Below, in pieces: positions 58,459 to 64,000 of a DNA stretch of 64,000 nucleotides. Position 1 is the first letter of the stretch. Each line of letters begins with the position of its first letter. A program made the translations under genes and the position numbers. Source of the DNA: Betaproteobacteria bacterium (GTDB taxonomy: Bacteria > Pseudomonadota > Gammaproteobacteria > Burkholderiales > Rhodocyclaceae). Where the stretch lies: the NCBI GenBank assembly GCA_009779265.1, contig WREP01000006.1, forward strand, positions 18,003 to 82,002. The letters are read 5' to 3'. The notes beneath the pieces are model-generated. The model saw nothing but the letters and a program-made list of their open reading frames with translations, searched no databases and was not told the origin of the DNA.

Positions 58459-58786
58459 GACGAATCCCGAGGCCAATTTCCTCGATGTCAAGATCATGGG
58501 CCGCGAGTACCGCGTCGCCTGCATGCCGGAGGAGCGTTCGGCGCTGCGCTCGGCGGTCGATCTGGTCGACGACAGGATGCGCGAGGTCGCCCAGCGCTCC
58601 AAAAGCACCATCGCCGAGCGGGTAGCCGTGATGGCGGCGCTGCACATCGCTCACGAGCGCCTTTCAGAAAATGCGATTAGCATAGTCAGCGGCGAAACAG
58701 CGGTTGATACTTCCGACGCAAGGCGTAGAATTGAGGCCATGGGCGCGCGGATCGACACCGTGCTGGCGCCGCAGTCGGACATCTGA
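58451..58786 (+). CDS. zapA: Cell division protein ZapA
   Basis: 111 residues. The N-terminal ZapA head has FLDVKIMGREYRVACMPEE, and the Z-ring cross-linking C-terminal coiled coil includes VDDRMREVAQRSKST and AERVAVMAALHIAHERL. ZapA bundles FtsZ filaments. The 6S RNA follows directly, the usual proteobacterial order. Confidence 0.9.
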   Translation: MPETNPEANFLDVKIMGREYRVACMPEERSALRSAVDLVDDRMREVAQRSKSTIAERVAVMAALHIAHERLSENAISIVSGETAVDTSDARRRIEAMGARIDTVLAPQSDI

Positions 58787-58799
58787 CCCCGCGGCGCAA

Positions 58800-58987
58800 G
58801 CCCGCCGAGCGTCCCTGCGGTGTTTGTCAAGGCCATACATTCCTTGAACCAATGCTAAGGCATCGGTTGCCGACCTCCGAAACCGCTGTTGCGCGCTCGC
58901 TTCGTCGCGAGTGCCTGAAGCGGCGGGAAAGCAACCACTCTGGACCCTCGGTTCAGGATGCCGGCCTAACGGCACTCGCGGGGGCCA
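58800..58987 (+). ncRNA. ssrS: 6S RNA
   Basis: About 185 nt downstream of zapA. It contains the conserved 5' element CCCTGCGGTGTTTG and the 3' closing-strand sequence GGCACTCGCGGGGGC, which pairs imperfectly with GCCCGCCGAGCGTCC at the 5' end. Central segments read ATGCTAAGGCATCGGTTGCC and GGTTCAGGATGCCGG, as in betaproteobacterial 6S RNAs. It mimics an open promoter and holds sigma70 RNA polymerase in stationary phase. Ends are approximate. Confidence 0.85.
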
Positions 58988-58995
58988 TTCTTCAG

Positions 58996-59030
58996 ACAGG
59001 TGGCAGAGCTTCTGCCACCTGTTTGTCCTT
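58996..59030 (+). terminator. Terminator after 6S RNA
   Basis: ACAGGTGGCAGA (58996-59007) and TCTGCCACCTGT (59011-59022) form a 12-bp perfect stem with a 3-nt loop, followed by TTGTCCTT. It lies about 9 nt after the 6S RNA 3' region and ends 12 nt before the next ATG. Confidence 0.75.
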
Positions 59031-59042
59031 GCTGGAATCCTC

Positions 59043-59849
59043 ATGATCGCCTGGCTGCCCGCCTATCTCGCGCTCGGCGCTTTTACCGGCTTTTTTGCCG
59101 GCCTGCTCGGCATCGGCGGCGGCGTGGTGATGGTGCCGCTGCTGGTCATGTTGTTCACGGCGCAGGGTTTGTCGCCCGGCGAGGTGATGCATCTGGCGCT
59201 TGGTTCCTCGATGGCGACCATTCTGTTCACCGCCATTTCCAGCGTCCGCGCCCACCACGCCCACGGCGCGGTGATCTGGCGCATCGTCGGCCACATCACG
59301 CCGGGCATTCTCCTCGGCACCCTCATCGGCACGCGCATTGCCAGTCTGGTGCCGACCCGGACGCTGGCGACGATTTTCACCGTCTTCATCTGCTACGTCT
59401 CGGTGCAGATGCTGCGCAACAGCAAGCCCAAGCCGCACCGCGAAATGCCGGGAGCGCTCGGCACCTCGGCGGTCGGCATGGGCATCGGGGCGCTGTCCTG
59501 TCTGGTGGCCATCGGCGGCGGCGTCTTGTCGGTACCCTTCATGACCTGGTGCAATGTCGAAGTCCGGCGCGCCATGGGCACTTCGGCGGCCATCGGCTTT
59601 CCCATTGCGCTCGGCGGCGCTCTCGGTTATGTCTGGAACGGCTGGGGCGTACCCGGACTGCCGCCCGGCAGCCTCGGCTTTGTCTACCTGCCGGCGGTGC
59701 TGGCGATGGTCGTCGGCAGCGTGTTCACCGCCCCGCTCGGCGCTCGCCAGACCCACCGCATGCCCATCGCCACGCTGAAAAAAGTGTTCGCCACGATTCT
59801 CCTGGCGCTGGCGGCGAAAATGCTGTGGAGCCTGTTCAGCGCCCCGTGA
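59043..59849 (+). CDS. TSUP family (TauE/SafE) membrane exporter
   Basis: 268 residues with about eight TM helices. Family marks are GFFAGLLGIGGGVVMVPLL near 15-33 and its repeat SCLVAIGGGVLSVPFM near 155. TSUP proteins move sulfite, sulfonates or other small organic anions; the substrate is unknown here. The last 14 nt overlap the convergent enoyl-CoA hydratase gene. Confidence 0.85.
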   Translation: MIAWLPAYLALGAFTGFFAGLLGIGGGVVMVPLLVMLFTAQGLSPGEVMHLALGSSMATILFTAISSVRAHHAHGAVIWRIVGHITPGILLGTLIGTRIASLVPTRTLATIFTVFICYVSVQMLRNSKPKPHREMPGALGTSAVGMGIGALSCLVAIGGGVLSVPFMTWCNVEVRRAMGTSAAIGFPIALGGALGYVWNGWGVPGLPPGSLGFVYLPAVLAMVVGSVFTAPLGARQTHRMPIATLKKVFATILLALAAKMLWSLFSAP

Positions 59850-60612
59850 ACACGGGCTTGCGCTTGCCCAGGAAGGCGGCCAGCCCCTCGCGGTAATCTT
59901 CGGTGCCGAGGAAGGCGAAGGAAGCGGCCTTTTCCGCCTCGTCGAGCGGCTTGCCGCTTTGCAGGCGGCGAATCCATTGCTTGTGCCAGGCCGCAACCAA
60001 CGGCGCTCCAGCGGCGATGCGACGCGCCGTGGCATAAGCTTCGTCCTCGACCTGGGCATCCGCCACGACGCGGGTAAGCAGCCCTTTGGCGCAGGCTTCG
60101 GCGGCGCTCAGGATGCGCCCTTCGAGCAGGATTTCCTTCATCACCGCCGCCCCGGCCAGTTTGAGCAGACCTTCCATCTCGCCGGGATACATGGAAAAGC
60201 CGAGTTTGTTGATCGGCGCGCCGAAGCGGGCGCTCTCGCCGCTGATGCGCAAGTCGCAGACACCGGCGATTTCCAGCCCGCCGCCGATGCAGGCGCCACG
60301 AATCATGGCCACGGTGGGATGCGGGCAGTCGGCAATAGCGTTGAGCGCCGCCGCCACCTGGGCGTGGTAACGCAGCGCCTGTTCCAGCGTGGCGCGCTCG
60401 TGTGCGAATTCCTCCAGATCGCCGCCGGCAGCAAAAGCTTCGTTACCGGCGCCGCGGATGACGACACAGCGGATTTCGCCATCGCTACTAATAGTCGCCA
60501 TGTGCGCCGCCAACTGCTGCCACATGGCGAGGTCGATGGCATTCAGCTTGGCGGCGTTGTCGAGCGCCAGCGTGGCGATGCCAGCGGCGGTGGAGAGATT
60601 GATTTGACCCAT
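59836..60612 (-). CDS. Enoyl-CoA hydratase/isomerase family protein
   Basis: 258 residues, crotonase fold. The oxyanion-hole strands are FAAGGDLEEFA near 63 and RGACIGGGLEIAGVCDLRI near 103; the general-acid Glu position is probably in MYPGEMEGLL near 140. The substrate chain cannot be told. Start MGQINLS follows GGAAAG; the frame's extension to 60672 is rejected. Confidence 0.85.
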   Translation of the reverse strand: MGQINLSTAAGIATLALDNAAKLNAIDLAMWQQLAAHMATISSDGEIRCVVIRGAGNEAFAAGGDLEEFAHERATLEQALRYHAQVAAALNAIADCPHPTVAMIRGACIGGGLEIAGVCDLRISGESARFGAPINKLGFSMYPGEMEGLLKLAGAAVMKEILLEGRILSAAEACAKGLLTRVVADAQVEDEAYATARRIAAGAPLVAAWHKQWIRRLQSGKPLDEAEKAASFAFLGTEDYREGLAAFLGKRKPVFTGR

Positions 60613-60678
60613 GTGCTTTCCAGAAAAATTACGCCTGCGGCGTAGAGGAGCGGCTGATTGTAAATTCGCCAATACTTA

Positions 60679-60694
60679 TATCTTATATAAGATA
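60679..60694. promoter_or_regulatory. 16-bp perfect palindrome upstream of DUF485-actP, candidate operator
   Basis: TATCTTATATAAGATA is a perfect palindrome in an AT-rich patch, 48 bp before the DUF485 start and 67 bp from the hydratase start. A TACAAT at 60693-60698 could be a -10 overlapping its edge. This fits a binding site for a dimeric regulator (GntR-like sites have this look), but the regulator is unknown. Confidence 0.55.
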
Positions 60695-60741
60695 CAATAA
60701 CGCTGCCAATATTCCGGTAATGATCAATAGGGGCAATCGCC

Positions 60742-61062
60742 GTGAGCAAGGCCATGTATGAGCGGGTGCGGGCCAATCCGAAATTCCAGCAACTGGTGAC
60801 GCGGCGGAGACATTTCGCCTGGACGCTGGCCATCATCGTCCTGCTTCTGTTCTACGGCTTCGTCATGGTCGTGGCCTTCAGCCCGGCCGCGCTCGGCCAG
60901 CCGATCGCCGCTGACTCGAAAATCACCTGGGGAATAGCCGTCGTACTTTTCATGTTCATTTTCTTCTGGCTGCTAGCCGCCGGGTACGTCTACCGCGCCA
61001 ATGCCGAATTCGACGCACTGACTCAGGAAGTGCTCAGGGAGGCATGGCAGGAGCAGAAATGA
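60742..61062 (+). CDS. DUF485 inner membrane protein (YjcH type)
   Basis: 106 residues with a GTG start (ATG at 60754 is an alternative). Two TM helices lie at about 28-50 and 65-88. The N-terminal [17 protein letters not shown] is typical. The family is coupled to actP in acetate-uptake operons. Its stop overlaps the actP start (ATGA). Confidence 0.9.
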   Translation: MSKAMYERVRANPKFQQLVTRRRHFAWTLAIIVLLLFYGFVMVVAFSPAALGQPIAADSKITWGIAVVLFMFIFFWLLAAGYVYRANAEFDALTQEVLREAWQEQK

Positions 61063-62723
61063 GGCGCCGCCTGTTCACCGCCGCCAGTCTGCTCGCCCTC
61101 ACCCCGCTGGCGCTGGCCGCCGATGTCTTCAGCGTCGGCGAAAAGCAGGCTGCCAACTGGCACGCCATCATCATGTTCATGTTCTTCGTCGCGCTGACGC
61201 TGGGCATCACCTACAGCGCCGCCACCCGCACCAAGTCGACGGCGGATTTTTACACCGCCGGCGGCGGCATCACCGCCTTCCAGAATGGTCTGGCCATTGC
61301 CGGCGACTACATGTCGGCGGCCACGCTACTCGGCCTCTCGGCCATGGTTTTCGCCCAGGGATATGACGGTTACATCTATCTGCTGTGCTTCTTCGCCGGC
61401 TGGCCGATCATCCTCTTCCTCATGGCCGAACGCCTGCGCAACCTGGGCCGCTTCACCTTTTCCGACATCACCGCCTATCGCCTCGACCAGGGCAAGGTGC
61501 GCACCATGGCCGCGCTTTCCTCGCTGACCGTGGTCTGCTTCTACCTGATCGCCCAGATGGTCGGCGCCGGCCAGTTGATCAAGCTCTTGTTCGGCCTCGA
61601 CTATAAACTCGCCATTTTCGCCGTCGGCATTCTGATGATGGCCTACGTCGCCTTCGGCGGCATGGTCGCCACGACCTGGGTGCAGATCATCAAAGCCTGC
61701 ATGCTGCTGTTCGGCGGCACGCTGGTGGTATTCCTGGCGATGAGCATATTCGGCTTCTCCTTCACCAAGGTGCTGGGCAAAGCGATGGCCGTGCACACGC
61801 TCGGCGACAAACTGATGCATCCGGGCAGCCTTCTCGCCGACCCACTCACCGCCATCTCGCTCGGCCTTGGCCTGATGTTCGGCGCCGCCGGCCTGCCGCA
61901 TATCCTGATGCGCTTCTTCACCGTCAGCGACGCCAAGGAAGCCCGTAAATCGGTACTCTACGCCTCCGGCTTCGTTGCCTACTTCTTCAACATCATCTTC
62001 CTGATGGGCCTGACCGGCATCCTGATCGTCGGCCAGAACCCGGACTTCTTCGAAAACGGCGCCATCGGCGGCAAACTGATCGGCGGCGGCAACATGCTCG
62101 CCATGCACCTCGCCAAGGCCGTCGGCGGCAACCTGCTGCTCGGCTTCCTCGCCGCCGTCGCCTTCGCCACCATTCTCGCCGTCGTCTCCGGCCTCGCCAT
62201 GGCCGGCGCTTCCGCCATCTCGCACGACATCTATGCGCACGTGATCAAAAAGGGCCAGATCTCGGAAAGGGCAGAAATCCGCGTCTCCCGCATCGCCACC
62301 ATCGCCCTCGGCAGCATCGCCATCATTCTTGGCATCGCCTTCGAGAAGCAGAACATCGCCTTCATGGTCGGCCTCGCCTTCGGCATCGCCGCCGCCGCCA
62401 ACTTTCCGGTACTCATCCTCTCCATGTACTGGAAGGGCCTGACCACCCGCGGCGCACTCTGGGGCGGCTATGGCGGCCTGCTCTCGGCAGTGGTCTTCGT
62501 GCTGCTCTCAAAATCGGTGTGGGTAGACGTGCTCGGCTTTGCCGCCCCACTCTTCCCCTACACCCAGCCGGCGCTATTCGCCATGCCGATCGCCTTCCTG
62601 CTCGCCTTCATCTTTTCGCAAAGCGACCACAGCGTCCGCGCCAGCCAGGAAAAAGAAGCCTTCGCGGATCAATACATCCGCGCCCAAACCGGCCTCGGCG
62701 CAGTCAGCGCCGCCGGGCATTAA
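61059..62723 (+). CDS. actP: Cation/acetate symporter ActP
   Basis: 554 residues starting MRRRLF after AGGAG. A cleavable signal peptide precedes 13 TM helices of the sodium-solute symporter family. Marks are [20 protein letters not shown] near 65, [15 protein letters not shown], and [20 protein letters not shown] near 285. It takes up acetate and related short acids. It forms an operon with the DUF485 gene. Confidence 0.93.
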   Translation: MRRRLFTAASLLALTPLALAADVFSVGEKQAANWHAIIMFMFFVALTLGITYSAATRTKSTADFYTAGGGITAFQNGLAIAGDYMSAATLLGLSAMVFAQGYDGYIYLLCFFAGWPIILFLMAERLRNLGRFTFSDITAYRLDQGKVRTMAALSSLTVVCFYLIAQMVGAGQLIKLLFGLDYKLAIFAVGILMMAYVAFGGMVATTWVQIIKACMLLFGGTLVVFLAMSIFGFSFTKVLGKAMAVHTLGDKLMHPGSLLADPLTAISLGLGLMFGAAGLPHILMRFFTVSDAKEARKSVLYASGFVAYFFNIIFLMGLTGILIVGQNPDFFENGAIGGKLIGGGNMLAMHLAKAVGGNLLLGFLAAVAFATILAVVSGLAMAGASAISHDIYAHVIKKGQISERAEIRVSRIATIALGSIAIILGIAFEKQNIAFMVGLAFGIAAAANFPVLILSMYWKGLTTRGALWGGYGGLLSAVVFVLLSKSVWVDVLGFAAPLFPYTQPALFAMPIAFLLAFIFSQSDHSVRASQEKEAFADQYIRAQTGLGAVSAAGH

Positions 62724-62740
62724 GCCATCGCGCAATCCGG

Positions 62741-62863
62741 GTAGAACGCCTGGCGAAACCAGACACAAGCCCAGCCGAACGCACGACTCGCAGAGAATAC
62801 CCCTTCCGTTTGCCAGAGCGGGAAGCGAGTGCGGAGCTGTCTGTCTTGAGTAGATTGTTAGGC
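62741..62863 (-). repeat. Probable terminal attC (long or degenerate)
   Basis: On the minus strand it begins GCCTAACAATCTACTCAAGA, a normal attC left end. Partly paired sequence follows (CGCACTCGC with GCGAGTCGTGCG). The far end AGGCGTTCTAC (62741-62751) has GTT but then CTAC, not the usual RRRY. It is about 123 bp, longer than its neighbours, and sits 17 bp after actP. A similar AGGCGTTACAC at 62880-62890 is noted without interpretation. Confidence 0.5.
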
Positions 62864-62904
62864 TCTTACCCTATTGATTGTGTAACGCCTAGAAATCAAT
62901 ATGT

Positions 62905-63360
62905 TCAAATTGAATATTTGTAAGTACAAGCAAGTGGCACTTTGTGAATAAGAGAATTGTAAGTGACCTCCCCCTCATACCCTGGTTTTGGTGCTTCCAA
63001 TAGGATTGCATCAAACCGCGCCTTGATCAGTCCATTTGCGCCACTTTGCGTTTTTACTGTGCTTGGTATCGCGTAGAGCAATAGTTGGCGCGTGTCTTTC
63101 AGAGTTACTGCAACTGTGAAAACGCCTTTACTGAAATCAGTAATAACATTTATTGTTTCATTGTTGTCTGACATATCAACAACGCCATTTGAATTTTTAA
63201 GTTGAAGGTGAAATTCTGCAAAATCACCTGGAATCGAACCTGTGAGCGTGGTGTTACTCTCTTTAGACTTTGCGCTGCACTCAAGAGCGGCATTGCTTGC
63301 CCCTGCAAGGACGATTTTGGGCACAAGGAAAAACGCTAACAATATGATTCTATAAAGCAT
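62905..63360 (-). CDS. Cassette-borne exported hypothetical protein
   Basis: 151 residues, low GC. Signal peptide at about 1-19 (LYRIILLAFFLVPKIVLA). The mature part has two Cys (ALECSAK and PLACTYK) likely to form a disulfide, and a beta-rich pattern (FAEFHLQLKN, GVFTVAVTLKD). AAGGGG lies 6 nt before the ATG. It lies 20 bp after an attC and is followed by the terminal attC candidate. I do not recognise a family. Confidence 0.75.
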   Translation of the reverse strand: MLYRIILLAFFLVPKIVLAGASNAALECSAKSKESNTTLTGSIPGDFAEFHLQLKNSNGVVDMSDNNETINVITDFSKGVFTVAVTLKDTRQLLLYAIPSTVKTQSGANGLIKARFDAILLEAPKPGYEGEVTYNSLIHKVPLACTYKYSI

Positions 63361-63380
63361 GATGAACCCCTTACGGATTA

Positions 63381-63435
63381 GCCTAACGCCTAAGTTCAGC
63401 CGCCGTAGGCGGTCGGCTTGAGCGCAATGTTAGGC
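63381..63435 (-). repeat. attC recombination site
   Basis: 55 bp. On the minus strand it runs from GCCTAAC to GTTAGGC, with inner arms GCGCTCAAGCCGACCGCC and GGCGGCTGAACTTAGGC around a TAC loop. This is the typical imperfect palindrome with inner boxes and end boxes matching the R''/R' consensus. The upstream cassette gene stops 3 bp before it. Confidence 0.88.
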
Positions 63436-63438
63436 TAC

Positions 63439-63855
63439 TTATTGGTCGAAATGATCAAGGATCAATTGCTTGGTTTGTTTGAGATGGGCGAACAACTGGC
63501 TATCCTCGCGTAGATGTCGGTCACAGTGCGCGAGCGCATCGTGATAGCTGATGTATCGGTAATCTTGTTGCCCTATAATAACAGGAAACTGCTTCCTGAC
63601 TTGGTAAAGCGGGATGTCCCTGTAAATAACCACGCGGACGTCGTACTCGGTAATCGGGCTGCTGTCCCCATGATTGTCCCACTGATACCACTCAAAACCA
63701 ATGAGTAAATAAGCTATCACTTGGGGACCAAAGGCGTCATAAGGAAGGACAAGTGTTCTCTGTGCCTTGGGCGCGTCGTGTGGCTGCTCGGTGCACGAGA
63801 CGAGAGACAGAACTCCGAGAGTGAAGATAAAGAGTACCGTTTTCGCGAATCGCAT
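63439..63855 (-). CDS. Cassette-borne lipoprotein, hypothetical
   Basis: 138 residues. A signal peptide ends in a lipobox-like LSLVSC near residue 20. The mature part is rich in aromatic residues (GFEWYQWDN) with two more Cys-free beta stretches and a His/Asp-rich end. No family is recognised. It starts 8 bp after one attC and stops 3 bp before the next, the compact spacing of an integron cassette. A ribosome site is not obvious. Confidence 0.72.
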   Translation of the reverse strand: MRFAKTVLFIFTLGVLSLVSCTEQPHDAPKAQRTLVLPYDAFGPQVIAYLLIGFEWYQWDNHGDSSPITEYDVRVVIYRDIPLYQVRKQFPVIIGQQDYRYISYHDALAHCDRHLREDSQLFAHLKQTKQLILDHFDQ

Positions 63856-63863
63856 TTGGAGTG

Positions 63864-63922
63864 GCCTAACGGATAATATAACCGGCTGCCGTAGGCAGTC
63901 CGGGTTGAGCGAAAGGTTAGGT
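63864..63922 (-). repeat. attC recombination site
   Basis: 59 bp. On the minus strand it runs from ACCTAAC to GTTAGGC, with inner arms CGCTCAACCCGG and CCGGTTATATTATC and a central ACTGCC/GGCAG hairpin. It shares the CCTACGGC loop with the neighbouring attC but is otherwise only moderately similar, as expected for cassettes from different sources. Confidence 0.85.
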
Positions 63923-64000
63923 CTGTTCCTGTTTGTATGCAAATTTGGACGCATACGGCCATCGCTTACGCCAGAGTACAACGGCTAAAACTATTGACCA
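63917..64000 (-). CDS. Partial cassette ORF, 3' end only
   Basis: An open frame enters from the right edge and ends after 27 codons; its TAA lies inside the attC R'' box (ACCTAAC). The visible tail has a hydrophobic run (IVLAVVLW) followed by basic residues (RKRWPY) and a Lys/Gln end, suggesting a membrane helix with a cytoplasmic tail. Whether it is expressed cannot be judged. Confidence 0.45.
   Translation of the reverse strand, partial: WSIVLAVVLWRKRWPYASKFAYKQEQT

Larger units (their letters stand above)
62741..64000 (-). mobile_element. Integron gene-cassette array (right edge open)
   Basis: Two attC sites (63381-63435, 63864-63922) and a probable terminal one (62741-62863) alternate with short minus-strand ORFs in the same orientation, in DNA more AT-rich than the chromosome to the left. 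Gene-to-attC spacing is short, as in cassettes. Reading minus, the array runs away from the right edge, so an integrase or further cassettes would lie beyond 64000. Confidence 0.8.

Noticed and set aside
58911..59042. Extension of the TSUP frame into 6S RNA
   Set aside because: Covers the conserved 6S RNA 3' half and the terminator; the ATG at 59043 begins the first TM helix.
62880..62890. Second R'-like box (AGGCGTTACAC on the minus strand) near the end of the cassette array
   Set aside because: GTTACAC breaks the RRRY rule and no matching left end exists between it and the gene; probably chance or a remnant.

Overview
The window is a GC-rich, gene-dense bacterial chromosome segment. Gene content and order suggest a betaproteobacterium of the Rhodocyclales type (Azonexus/Dechloromonas/Accumulibacter-like). 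The indicators are PhaM with NfeD/QmcA, hemCDXY, argH beside algZR, ftsYEX opposite an M16 peptidase pair, ruvCAB followed by tol-pal-queEC, and zapA followed by 6S RNA. This placement rests on gene family and synteny recognition, not on a search. Almost all of the window is housekeeping chromosome with very tight packing (many ATGA stop/start overlaps).

Layout. 0-7 kb: methyltransferase, sensor kinase and LuxR-type regulator overlapping tail to tail, PhaM, NfeD, QmcA-like SPFH protein, CorC/HlyC-type protein. 7-11.7 kb: OmpA-like lipoprotein, small Cys-rich protein, then hemC-hemD-hemX-hemY read on the minus strand. 11.7-19.7 kb: a block that separates hemC from algR. It holds a TPMT-like methyltransferase, a low-GC orphan membrane protein, pepN, a receiver-domain protein, a four-gene SDR/DUF2269/DUF4166 operon and a membrane-anchored AraC regulator. 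19.7-25 kb: algZ/algR-like pair, divergent argH coupled to a Ser/Thr kinase with a cyclic-nucleotide-binding-like domain, OsmC and monothiol glutaredoxin. 25-30 kb: prmC-prfA, a diguanylate cyclase and hemA. 30-36 kb: lipoprotein, ftsY-ftsE-ftsX and two M16 peptidases. 36-50 kb: rsmD-coaD-fdx-ruvC-ruvA-perM-ruvB, an unknown 678-aa exported protein, ybgC-tolQRAB-pal-cpoB and queE-queC. 50-58 kb: a B12-uptake operon (btuB, btuF, btuC, btuD, divergent PduO-like protein, then a second permease/ATPase pair) under a cobalamin riboswitch. 58-62.7 kb: zapB-like gene, zapA, 6S RNA, TSUP exporter, enoyl-CoA hydratase, and DUF485-actP acetate uptake.

62.7-64 kb: the composition changes abruptly to lower GC and the DNA reads as an integron gene-cassette array. 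Two clear attC sites and one probable terminal attC flank two small exported-protein genes and the tail of a third, all in one orientation. The integrase, if present, would lie beyond the right edge. This array is the most notable accessory element here.

Other points of interest: the break in argH-algZR-hemCD synteny, a PduO-like protein lacking the family's usual ATP-binding residues inside the B12 operon, a strong promoter placed so that the zapB-like mRNA should be leaderless, a 16-bp palindrome upstream of DUF485-actP, and several dispersed palindromic repeats between genes. No CRISPR array, tRNA, rRNA or transposase gene was found.
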